Positions 46,441 through 54,763 of a stretch of 64,000 nucleotides of DNA are shown here, in pieces (the first letter of the stretch is position 1; every line of letters starts with the position of its first letter). The stretch covers positions 21,691 to 85,690 of the forward strand of contig CAZHTF010000006.1 of NCBI GenBank assembly GCA_964535305.1, in the 5' to 3' direction. This stretch comes from CAZHTF01 sp964535305 (lineage in GTDB: Bacteria; Planctomycetota; Phycisphaerae; UBA1845; Fen-1342). A program made the translations under genes and the position numbers. The notes below the pieces were generated by a model. It saw nothing but the letters and a program-made list of their open reading frames with translations, was not told the origin of the DNA and ran no database searches.

Positions 46441-48255
46441 CTAGCTGCCGAAATGCGCCAGCAGGATCCCCAGGTCGGCTTCGTCGGTGTCGGAATCGCC
46501 GTCGATGTCGCCGCCGGCGGTGCTCTGCCACGCGGCCAGCAGGATGCCCAGGTCGGCCTCGTCGACGAACTGGTCGCCGTTGAGATCGCCCGGGACGCGC
46601 AGCGTGATGCTGGCGCTATCCATCAGCGTCGGCGCGCTCTTTCCAAACTGCAGCCACAGGTCGTAGGCCCGCTGCCCGGCGCTGTTCGTGCTGTTCGCGT
46701 CACGCAGAAACTCGATGTACTCACGCGTGGTCGTCTGGTGATACACGTTCACCTCGACGCTGCGAGCGCCCGGCGGAATCATGTACGCCGTATCATCCCA
46801 ATACTGCCCGTCCGCGTAGGTGTAGCCGACCGGCTCGGCCTGCACCGACGCGAAGCCCGCGTTCGTGAAGCCGCGCGGCGGAATGCGATTGTCCAACAGC
46901 CAGCGGTTGTTCAGCGCGAAATGAAACGACGGCCCTTCCGGCAAACCGGTCGCCAGCGCCACGTCACGCCCGATGCCCAGGACGCCTTCGTACACCTTCG
47001 TGTCCGCGGCGCTGAGCGTCGCGGTCGCGGCGTCGTACGCGCCGTGCTCCTGAACCAGCGCGCCGCGCGCGTCGAGGAAGCGCACATTGATCCACATTCG
47101 CCGGCCTTCGGGGTATCCGGTCGGGAGCTTGTGGCCGGTCTGATTGATGATGCGGATATTCAAACTCGCGCCGCTCTGCGACACGCTCAGGTCAGAAGCC
47201 GCGGCCATCATGGCAGCGTTGCGGGCCTTGGCGGCCGCGACGGACGCCGCGCTCAGCCCGGTCTCGGAATCCGGGTACAGGCTGCGGATGGCGTCGAGCA
47301 CCCACGAGTTCGCGCCGTTGAAATCATGCAGCGGCAGGTCATTGCGATGTGCCCCACCCAGGCTCGGCGCGCAGGCCGTTCCGGTGGTCTTGGGCATGTG
47401 ACAATCCTGACAGGTGCTGACGGCACGCTGATTTCCGCCGAAGCGCCCGCCCATGTCGATCGGTCCGGCGGCGAAGGCGCTCATTTTCCACTCGCTGAAC
47501 GTGCGTTCGAGCGGGAATTGCGTGAACTTGTCGCCGGGATGGCGCTGATCCAGCGGACCGAGCGCGTACGAGCCATCGGATTGGCGCGTGAACGCCGGGT
47601 TGCTCACATCGTGACAGGTGGCGCAGAGCGTCGATCGTCGGTGGAACGCCGACTGCAGCCAGTCGTGGTAGAAGAAGTCTGGCCCGAGATCGAACGGTCC
47701 GCGGCGGCGATCCCAGATGTCGACGACGAACTGTCCCGAGTGCGGTTCGCCGGGCGCGCTGGGCAGCGCCGCGAGAATGTCCGCGTCGACGTCCGGGCTT
47801 TCGCCGGGGACGAATTTCGGATTGACCATGCGGTGGCAGAAGTTGCACGACACGCCGTCGAAGTCGCGGTCGATGAATGCGGACATGTCCGGCGGGCTGC
47901 TGCGGCCTTCGAGCCAGCCGCCAGGCGCGTGGCAGCGGATGCAGATCTCCCCGGCCTCGCCGGCGTCCTGGTTGGCGATCGTGAGGCAGGCCTGGAAGAC
48001 CGGGTCCCGGGCGGCCTGCGCCATCATCGAGGCCGACCAGCGCTCGTAGGGCTCCATGTCGGCGTTGTAGTTGCCGTGGCAATAGCTGCACGACAGCGCC
48101 GGCATGATGATGTCCTGCACCATGTTGGGCTGCGTGCCGGGCTGAAAGAAATCGTTTCGCGTGGTGGGGATCAGCGCCGCCAGCGCAAGCAGCGTGAAGC
48201 CGGCGCCGCCGGCAATCAGCAGCAATAGTGTGAGCGCAGCGCGATTCGGAAGCAT
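46441..48255 (-). CDS. Exported pentahaem cytochrome c with dockerin-like tail
   Basis: A 604-residue protein with an N-terminal signal/anchor (about 8-28). Five CxxCH haem motifs are visible: CSYCH (C56-H60), CIRCH (C105-H109), CNFCH (C137-H141), CATCH and CQDCH. 'HKLPTGYPEGRRMWINVRF' and the 'GPLDQRHPGDKFTQ' segment resemble cytochrome c554-like proteins. The C-terminus carries two dockerin-like modules (GDLNGDQFVDEADLGILL, GDIDGDSDTDEADLGILL), here without the final CP. ATG 48255 follows GGGAGAGG. It probably passes electrons outside the cytoplasm. Confidence 0.92.
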   Translation of the reverse strand: MLPNRAALTLLLLIAGGAGFTLLALAALIPTTRNDFFQPGTQPNMVQDIIMPALSCSYCHGNYNADMEPYERWSASMMAQAARDPVFQACLTIANQDAGEAGEICIRCHAPGGWLEGRSSPPDMSAFIDRDFDGVSCNFCHRMVNPKFVPGESPDVDADILAALPSAPGEPHSGQFVVDIWDRRRGPFDLGPDFFYHDWLQSAFHRRSTLCATCHDVSNPAFTRQSDGSYALGPLDQRHPGDKFTQFPLERTFSEWKMSAFAAGPIDMGGRFGGNQRAVSTCQDCHMPKTTGTACAPSLGGAHRNDLPLHDFNGANSWVLDAIRSLYPDSETGLSAASVAAAKARNAAMMAAASDLSVSQSGASLNIRIINQTGHKLPTGYPEGRRMWINVRFLDARGALVQEHGAYDAATATLSAADTKVYEGVLGIGRDVALATGLPEGPSFHFALNNRWLLDNRIPPRGFTNAGFASVQAEPVGYTYADGQYWDDTAYMIPPGARSVEVNVYHQTTTREYIEFLRDANSTNSAGQRAYDLWLQFGKSAPTLMDSASITLRVPGDLNGDQFVDEADLGILLAAWQSTAGGDIDGDSDTDEADLGILLAHFGS

Positions 48256-48373
48256 GACAGTGGCACCTCTCCCAGCCGAACGATCCGCCCCCTTGCACTC
48301 ATTGTAGGCGGATTCGCCGCGGCGCTCTGGCAATCGTGCCGTCTGATAATGCCGTTCAGATGTTTTGAATGTT

Positions 48374-48545
48374 TCAGCGGCCGGTGAATTTTGTGGTCGC
48401 GTCGACGAAGCACAAGGGGTTGCCGAAGGGATCGCTCGCGTAGAAGCCGCGTTCACCCCACGGTCGCGTTTGAAATTTGCTCGTCCAGCCGGCCACAGGG
48501 CCGATTTCGCGCGCGGGTAAAGAAGTTTTCGAGCTTCTCGACCGC
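48374..48545 (-). pseudogene. Remnant of a VOC-superfamily (glyoxalase-like) protein gene
   Basis: In the minus-strand frame ending at TGA 48374-48376 the translation reads PVAGWTSKFQTRP then WGERGFYASDPFGNPLCF and VDATTKFTGR, the C-terminal signature of VOC/glyoxalase-like proteins. Upstream, a one-base frame shift continues the match as AAAVEKLENFFTRAR, and no start or N-terminal half is found. It is a broken gene within the 407-base interval upstream of the cytochrome. Confidence 0.75.
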
Positions 48546-48662
48546 GGCTGCTAACTTCTTCTTCTAACTGCGGACAATTCGTCCCCGCCTGCGCCCGCGC
48601 GGCCATCCGCGCTCAGCCCGCGCGGCAATTTCGCAGCCAGTTCCGAGCGGCCCGACGCCGCA

Positions 48663-50639
48663 CTATTCGCGCGGGGAAGCAGCCCGCAGCAGCACGTATG
48701 CCAGGCCCCCGGTTTCCCGCATCCAGACGTTCTGCAAATCTTCACGGCGATAGACAAGCTGCCCCAGTTGCGGCGTCGACACCGCTGGATCGTTGACCAG
48801 CGCGTTTCCATCCTCATCGAATCCGCAGAGCACGATCAGATGTCCGTCCGTCGTGGGATACGGTGCGTTCCGCAGATCGCCGACTTTGGGCACGCGGATG
48901 GAGATGATCAGCGGCTGTCCGTCGGCGATGGAATGCTCGACGTCCGTCCAATCCGCGAAGCGCGCCAGATATCCCGGGACGCCAAGCGCATAGGCCCCCT
49001 GCACGGCGCGCGTCCAGTTTCCGTAGATATCGTGCCGCGCGTCGTAGCAGGTTTGCGCGACCTTTCCGGTCGGCTGCTCGACGCCGCGATACGCCAACAC
49101 CATCGCCACACTGGTCGGGCTGCAGATCCGCCCGGCCAGCTCGGGACGCTCTGTTTTCTGGCTGCGGAACGGCACCGGCAGGCGGCGGACAAACTTGGCC
49201 CGCTCCGGCGGATCGCGCCGCGACGTCTTGCGACGGAACGCGTCAGGCATGCCGCTTGTGTCGCTGACGCACAGTGCGACACGCTCGATGCGCAGCGGTC
49301 CGGACTGCGCTTTGCCCGCCGCGCGCAGGCGATACTGCACGCGGTCGTAGCGCTCCGCTGAACGGAAGTAATCGATATCGACCTTTCCACCATCGAATTG
49401 CGTCACGCGTGGCCATGCTTCCGGCCAAGCGCCCCATTCGCCGATGTGCAGCCACTCGGACCAGAAGTTGTCCGCGCTGCGCCCGACGCGTAGCTCCGCG
49501 CCAATCGCGGCGCCCGCCGGCACATGCACGTTCCACGAGAGCAGGGCCTCGTTGAACTTGAAGGGCGTCGCGATTTCGGGCGAAGTGATCGCGGGCAGCG
49601 TCGAGTCCGCCCCACTCAGGTCCAGCGAAATCCCGGCCGCGTCGGGCCTGCCGGCGTGCACGTCCGCGCCGCCGAAACCGCTCGACGCGTCGTGCAATAT
49701 CAGGTGATGCGCGTAGGGCTTCATCGGCTGCGCGCCGCAAAGTTGTTCATCGATGCGTCCCGCCATTCGCGCCAGGTAGTCGTCGCCGCGCGCGTGGCGG
49801 ATCATGCCGGCCAGCAGGTAGACGCGCTGGCCGTGCTCGATCCGCGCCGTGTCCAGATGCCAATCTTCCCACACGCCGTTCTTGCGAAGCATGGCCACGT
49901 CGCGATCCTTCAATCCGCGGACGAAGCCGTCGTCGTGGAAATCCAGATACGGCGCGGCGAACACCTGGCGCAGCCGGTCGCAGACGCGCTTGCCGCCGAG
50001 CCGGTTCTGTTCGAGCAGCAGGTAATAGCGCAAGCACTGCCGCACGCTCGCGGCGTGCGAAAGGTCGCGCAGCGGGTCGCCGCGCCGCGGCTGGTCTTGC
50101 CCGTAATGCTTGCCGCACCAGAGTCCGCCGCGCTGTGCGTCGTAGAGCGCGTAGCGCGGCGATTGCAGCATTTCCTGGATGAAATCCAATCCGATCAGCG
50201 TGCTGTATTTCGCGGCCAGGTCATTGTCGGAGCGCTTGATCATCCGCTGCAGCTCGTCGAGCACGCGCGGATCGAGCCTTTCGGCTGCATCGGGATGCTT
50301 CTCGAAATACGCCAACGCGATGCAGATTTTGGGCACGCTCGCGCCGTAGAAAATCTCGTCCGGCGCGATCATTGCCAGCCGCAGGTCGCTCAGATCCAGC
50401 ACGCCGATGGCACGCGGCGCGTCGCCGAGATTCAGTTGCTGGGCGACGCTTCCGTCGAAGCTTTGCAGCGCCTGCTGCAGCGCGGCGTCGGTATCGCGCG
50501 CGGAGGAAAGCTCGAAACTGGGCAGGTCTGGAGACAAACGCGCTGAATCCTGCGGACTGCAACCCGCCGCGACGCCGATCAGACCGAGAATCAACGGCGT
50601 GCATGCCGCGCGGCACGAGCGAAAAACGCATGTTCGCAT
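48663..50639 (-). CDS. Lipoprotein fusion of a class A beta-lactamase-like domain and a C39-like cysteine peptidase
   Basis: A 658-residue lipoprotein (lipobox GVAAGC, Cys27). The first domain has SVPK (Ser101-Lys104) and SDN (137-139) as in class A beta-lactamases and DD-peptidases, but KNG (253-255) where KTG is usual, so activity is uncertain. A beta-sandwich follows (about 350-460, 'SWNVHVPAGAAIGAELRVG'). The C-terminal C39-like peptidase (PF13529) carries ICSPTSVAMV (Cys506), TDGHLIVLCGF (His600) and the NDP aspartate (617). The combination suggests an envelope peptide or peptidoglycan hydrolase. It is the last gene of the pyrD-led run. Confidence 0.88.
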   Translation of the reverse strand: MRTCVFRSCRAACTPLILGLIGVAAGCSPQDSARLSPDLPSFELSSARDTDAALQQALQSFDGSVAQQLNLGDAPRAIGVLDLSDLRLAMIAPDEIFYGASVPKICIALAYFEKHPDAAERLDPRVLDELQRMIKRSDNDLAAKYSTLIGLDFIQEMLQSPRYALYDAQRGGLWCGKHYGQDQPRRGDPLRDLSHAASVRQCLRYYLLLEQNRLGGKRVCDRLRQVFAAPYLDFHDDGFVRGLKDRDVAMLRKNGVWEDWHLDTARIEHGQRVYLLAGMIRHARGDDYLARMAGRIDEQLCGAQPMKPYAHHLILHDASSGFGGADVHAGRPDAAGISLDLSGADSTLPAITSPEIATPFKFNEALLSWNVHVPAGAAIGAELRVGRSADNFWSEWLHIGEWGAWPEAWPRVTQFDGGKVDIDYFRSAERYDRVQYRLRAAGKAQSGPLRIERVALCVSDTSGMPDAFRRKTSRRDPPERAKFVRRLPVPFRSQKTERPELAGRICSPTSVAMVLAYRGVEQPTGKVAQTCYDARHDIYGNWTRAVQGAYALGVPGYLARFADWTDVEHSIADGQPLIISIRVPKVGDLRNAPYPTTDGHLIVLCGFDEDGNALVNDPAVSTPQLGQLVYRREDLQNVWMRETGGLAYVLLRAASPRE

Positions 50640-50716
50640 CGCCGCACTGTTTCCGAAAGCGGCTCGGAAGGCAAGTGTGCCCGACGTCGCCGTTGCATGC
50701 CGCCGCCGTACGCGCG

Positions 50717-52462
50717 CTATTCGTCAATCCAAGTCAGTCCGCGCACGTCCGCCAAATCGACATCCGCGCCTACCACCAGCGGCGTCGGGCGCTCCGGCTC
50801 ATCTGCCGGCCGGCTCGCCGCGCCAATCGCAGCGCTCTGCGGCGCGCCCCGCCCCGCCCGCCCCGGGGCGCCGGGCCGCGTCGGCGGCGGCCAGATCCAC
50901 AATTGCGATCGGCCGCGCGCGTCGATGTCGCGCATCCAGAATACGTGCACCGTCTGCGCCGACACACCCGCCGGCAGCAGCAGCAGATCGCCGCGACGAA
51001 GCTGGAGCGCATCAGGCTGCCAGCCCGCCAGCCGCAGACGCAACAGCGGCTCGGCCGCCAGTTCGGCTTGCTCTGACCACGCCTGCACCCACGCGGCGAG
51101 TGTGCTCGCGTCCCATCCCAGGAACCAGTTTCCCGCCCCAGCGCCGTCTTGCGGTGTTTCGCAGAACTGCGCGAACGCCGAAAGCAGCAGCACGATCGCC
51201 TGCGGCGCCGCGCGGTCGCGCAGCAGCTGATCCAGCGGTTGGCGCGCGTAGTGCAGGCCATGGCCCGGCGGCGGCGCCCGCTGCGTCAGCCGCGCGTGCA
51301 GCGCTTCGACCAGGTGCGCCCGCAACCCGTGCCGTTCGCGCGGCGGACAACCGCGGCCGGGCAGGAAGAAGCCAAGATTGTTCGCGACCGGCCGCAGCGA
51401 GCCGGGCTTGTTGCCGATTCCGACCGGCGTGTTGAGCACTTCGTGCGTCCCGACGGCGCTCTCCAGAACAAGCGTGGAAGATCCCCCGCCGTCGAGATTC
51501 AGCGCGTCCCACGCCCCGAGCGATTCGCACAGCACCGCCAGCTCGATCAGCGTCATGCCCGTCGCGCGGCCCGCCTGCCGGCCGTCGACCGTGAGAATCC
51601 AGAGCGTTTGCCCAGCGCGGTCGGCCGCGAGCGCTGTACGCGGATTCGGACCGCCGAAGCTGTCGCGCATCTGGTGCGGCGTTACAACAAACCTCCCGTC
51701 GTCGATCAGCATGGAAAAGCCGGGGACGATGTTCCAGGGCTGCGGCCCGGCTTCCAGCGGCGGCGCGCGGAGCGCGACGCTTCCGTCACGGCCGACGAAC
51801 ATCGCGCCGTACGGGTCGTGCGGCGTCGAGTAGACTCTGCCGGCGGAGGCGGCCAGGCCAACGACGTCCATCGGCAGGCCGCTCCGCGAACGCCCGGGAC
51901 CGAAGGCGCTGGTGTTGAGCGCGAGCTGCACCCCGGTCTGCTGGGCGAACTCGAGCGTGGTCGCGCAGCGCGTTTCGAACTTCGCGTCCGCTCCGTCGAA
52001 GCGGACCGGGTCGGTGACGATGCTGCGAACGCCCGCGATGCGCAGGTCGAGCCGCGCGATCCAGACGCGCTGCGGCCGCGGGCCTGTGAATTCCAGCGCG
52101 TGCAGCTCCAGCGCTGGCGAAAATGCCGGAATGAGCGTCCGCGAGGCGGGCGTCCGCAGCCAGCCGCGTGCCTCCGCGATCCAGGCCTGCAGCGCCTCGC
52201 CCGACGGAACGGCTGGCTGCGTTGCGGCGGGAAGCGTCGCCACAAGCCGTGGGTTGCTCGGCTCCGTGGCGGGCGCGCTGGCCGACGGGGCGGTCTGTGT
52301 TTGCGCGAATACCGCGGCGTGAATCGCGCATGCCGCAGAATACCTCAGCAGTCGCATGGCAAACGGAAGCGCCACGCGCGGCTTCTCGCCGCGCGGCGTT
52401 GCCGTGGCGGCCGCTGCCCAGGAGGCGCCGCGTACAGAATCGTGTCCGAATCCTGCCGGCAT
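50717..52462 (-). CDS. Exported phosphodiester glycosidase (NAGPA-like, PF09992)
   Basis: A 581-residue protein. The NAGPA-like fold is marked by 'ALNLDGGGSSTLVL' near the core and 'MDVVGLAASAGRVYS' earlier, with the usual strand 'GMTLIELAVLCESLGAWDAL'. In mammals this family uncovers mannose-6-phosphate by removing GlcNAc phosphate; bacterial members act on phosphodiester-linked sugars of the envelope. A C-terminal domain of about 200 residues is unrecognised. ATG 52462 lies two bases past the upstream gene's stop with GGAG eight bases before it; the signal-like segment starts near residue 36. Confidence 0.82.
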   Translation of the reverse strand: MPAGFGHDSVRGASWAAAATATPRGEKPRVALPFAMRLLRYSAACAIHAAVFAQTQTAPSASAPATEPSNPRLVATLPAATQPAVPSGEALQAWIAEARGWLRTPASRTLIPAFSPALELHALEFTGPRPQRVWIARLDLRIAGVRSIVTDPVRFDGADAKFETRCATTLEFAQQTGVQLALNTSAFGPGRSRSGLPMDVVGLAASAGRVYSTPHDPYGAMFVGRDGSVALRAPPLEAGPQPWNIVPGFSMLIDDGRFVVTPHQMRDSFGGPNPRTALAADRAGQTLWILTVDGRQAGRATGMTLIELAVLCESLGAWDALNLDGGGSSTLVLESAVGTHEVLNTPVGIGNKPGSLRPVANNLGFFLPGRGCPPRERHGLRAHLVEALHARLTQRAPPPGHGLHYARQPLDQLLRDRAAPQAIVLLLSAFAQFCETPQDGAGAGNWFLGWDASTLAAWVQAWSEQAELAAEPLLRLRLAGWQPDALQLRRGDLLLLPAGVSAQTVHVFWMRDIDARGRSQLWIWPPPTRPGAPGRAGRGAPQSAAIGAASRPADEPERPTPLVVGADVDLADVRGLTWIDE

Positions 52463-52464
52463 GA

Positions 52465-53652
52465 TTACTCCGGGCGCGCCAGCGACTCCAGCAGCCGCCA
52501 GCAATATAGCAGGCAGCGCGGCACGTGAAATGCGCCCTTCCAGTGTCCACCCTTGATCGGCGTGCTGACGCTGCCGTCGCGCCGCAGGTAGCCGTACCAC
52601 TCGCCGAACTGCGGATCGGCGAAATGCGCGAAGCTCCACTCGTGAAGCTGCTCGAACGCGCGCCAGTAGCGCGGCTCGCGCGTCATTGAAAACGCCAGCA
52701 GCGTCGCCACGAGCGCCTCGTTGTGTGGCCACCAGAGCTTCATGTCGTGTTCGAGCTGCGTGGCGGGCTTGCCGTGAACGTCCACGAAGTACAGCAAGCC
52801 GCCGTGCTCGCGGTCCCAGCCGCGCTCGAGCGACCAATCGATCATCGGCAGCGCGCGGCGGGCGAGCTGCGCGTCGCCGCGGCGCTGCGCGGCTTCCAGG
52901 ATAAACCAGGCGCACTCGATCGCGTGGCCGGGATTCATCACGCGACCTTCCGGGGCATCAATCCGCGATCCATCCGGGGCGACGCTCTCCAGCACGCAGG
53001 CGTCTTCGGGCCGCACGAAATCGCGCAGGATCTCCTCGGCGCATTCGTCGATGCAGCGCTCCAGCGCCGCAGCGTCACCGATCTTCAGCCGCAGCAGCGT
53101 TTCCGACATGTTCAGCAGGCACATCAGCGGCGAGAGCCCCTTACCCGGCCGCACCGCTGGATTGGTCTTGGGCTCGATCAGCCCCGGCGTGCGCAGATGG
53201 GTCTTGAAGCGCTCGTAGATTTCGAGCGCGCGGCGGCGCGCGGCGTCTGAGCCGGTCGCGTGCGACAGCGCCGCGTATGCGAGCGTGCCGAACACCTCGC
53301 TGAAGACATAGCGCCGCATGCGGAGCGGTCGGCCTTCGCGCGTGACGAGGAAGTACATCTTTCCGCTGGGTGCGAAGCAGTGCCTTGTCAGAAAATCCGC
53401 GCCGCGCTGGGCCGCGTCGAGCCATTCACTGCGCTGCTGCACGCTGCTGAAGAGCGTAGACAGCAGCCAGACCTGCCGGCCCTGCAGCCAGACGGGTTTG
53501 TCGTCGCCGTAGCGCGTGCCATCGCGGTCGAGCAGTGTGAAGAATCCACCTTGCTGCGGATCGACGGAATGCCGCATCCAGAAAGGGACGACGTCGTCCA
53601 GCAGCGCTCTGCGGTAGACGCTGGCGAGTTCCTCGAAGCGCGTGGTATTCAT
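52465..53652 (-). CDS. N-acylglucosamine 2-epimerase family protein (AGE/RenBP-like)
   Basis: A 395-residue alpha/alpha-barrel protein. 'VDPQQGGFFTLLDRDGTRYG', 'LQGRQVWLLSTLFSSV', 'NPGHAIECAWFILEAAQRRG' and 'RGWDREHGGLLYFVD' are the family landmarks, including the conserved His and Glu near the catalytic base. AGE interconverts N-acetylglucosamine and N-acetylmannosamine; other members act on cellobiose or mannose. It lies between pyrD and the phosphodiester glycosidase with a 47-base and a 2-base gap, so all three are probably co-transcribed. Confidence 0.88.
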   Translation of the reverse strand: MNTTRFEELASVYRRALLDDVVPFWMRHSVDPQQGGFFTLLDRDGTRYGDDKPVWLQGRQVWLLSTLFSSVQQRSEWLDAAQRGADFLTRHCFAPSGKMYFLVTREGRPLRMRRYVFSEVFGTLAYAALSHATGSDAARRRALEIYERFKTHLRTPGLIEPKTNPAVRPGKGLSPLMCLLNMSETLLRLKIGDAAALERCIDECAEEILRDFVRPEDACVLESVAPDGSRIDAPEGRVMNPGHAIECAWFILEAAQRRGDAQLARRALPMIDWSLERGWDREHGGLLYFVDVHGKPATQLEHDMKLWWPHNEALVATLLAFSMTREPRYWRAFEQLHEWSFAHFADPQFGEWYGYLRRDGSVSTPIKGGHWKGAFHVPRCLLYCWRLLESLARPE

Positions 53653-53699
53653 GCGGTCGCTGTCCCTTTCATGCCAGGCTTGCCGCGCCGGGCTGTGCG

Positions 53700-54674
53700 T
53701 CAGGGGGCGTTTGAACTCGGGAGCTTGAGCCGCCCGACCAGCTCGCCCACGTTGGACAGCCGATGCCGCTCCAAATGGGCCGCGATGCCATCGGCGATCC
53801 GCGTCGGCAGCGAGGGATCGAGAAACAGCCCGGTTCCGACGGCGACGGCCGCGGCCCCGGCCAGCAGGAACTCGATCGCGTCGCTCGCCGTCTGGATTCC
53901 GCCCATGCCGATGATCGGCACACCGGCGCTGCGCGTCACTTCACGATATGCGCGGTGCACATTGAACAGCGCCAGCGGCTTGATCGCCGGACCGCTCAGC
54001 CCGCCAGTAATGTTCGCCAATCGCGGCGTGCCGCGCTCGGCATCGATGCTCATGCCGACGTAGGTATTGATCAGGCTGAGCATCTCGGCTCCGCCCTCGA
54101 TCGCCGCCCGTGCCAGCGGCGCGATGTCGGTCACGTTCGGCGAGAGTTTGACGATCAGCTTCGCCCGCCGCACGACTTTCCGCACTTGACCGACCAGCCC
54201 GCGTAGCAGCGTGGGTTCAGTGCCGAACATCAGCCCGTCGGCGACATTCGGGCAGGAGACGTTCAGCTCGATCCCCGCCAGGCAGGTGTGCTCGTCCAGC
54301 GCTGCCGCCACATCCACGTAGTCCGCTACGCTGTAGCCGGCGACATTCACGAGCACGGCGCAGGGCATCTCGCGAATAAAGGGCAGCTTTTCCGCGACGA
54401 AGCGCTGCACACCCACATTCGCCAGGCCGATCGCATTCAGCAGCCCCGCCCGGACTTCGACCACGCGCTGCGGCTCGTTGCCGGGGCGCTCGTGCCGCGT
54501 GACGCTCTTGGTTGTGAACCCGCCCAGTCGCCGATAATCCAGAAGATCCGCGTACTCGGGACCGTAGCCGCAGGTGCCCGAGGCGGTCAGGACCGGCGTG
54601 CGCAGCCGCAGGCCGCACAGCTCAGTTTCAAGCCGCGGATCGCTGCGCGCGTCGGGCGAGTTGGCGCTGCTCAT
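53700..54674 (-). CDS. pyrD: Dihydroorotate dehydrogenase, class 1B catalytic subunit
   Basis: A 324-residue FMN enzyme of pyrimidine synthesis. The N-terminus has TPVLTASGTCGYG, then GGFTTKSVT and NAIGLANVGV, the catalytic loop ELNVSCPNV with Cys141 as base (class 1 type), KLSPNV and the FMN phosphate loop GMGGIQTASDAIEFLLAGA. Class 1B works with a PyrK flavin/FeS subunit, not seen here. It heads the minus-strand run of sugar and envelope genes, an unusual operon partner. Confidence 0.94.
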   Translation of the reverse strand: MSSANSPDARSDPRLETELCGLRLRTPVLTASGTCGYGPEYADLLDYRRLGGFTTKSVTRHERPGNEPQRVVEVRAGLLNAIGLANVGVQRFVAEKLPFIREMPCAVLVNVAGYSVADYVDVAAALDEHTCLAGIELNVSCPNVADGLMFGTEPTLLRGLVGQVRKVVRRAKLIVKLSPNVTDIAPLARAAIEGGAEMLSLINTYVGMSIDAERGTPRLANITGGLSGPAIKPLALFNVHRAYREVTRSAGVPIIGMGGIQTASDAIEFLLAGAAAVAVGTGLFLDPSLPTRIADGIAAHLERHRLSNVGELVGRLKLPSSNAP

Positions 54675-54763
54675 CGTCCGTCAGCATCAAGGGCTTCTCG
54701 GACCTTGTCAACGTTCAACGGCGCTGCACCGAGAATCATTCATGCGCCCAGCGCTGCGCGCCG

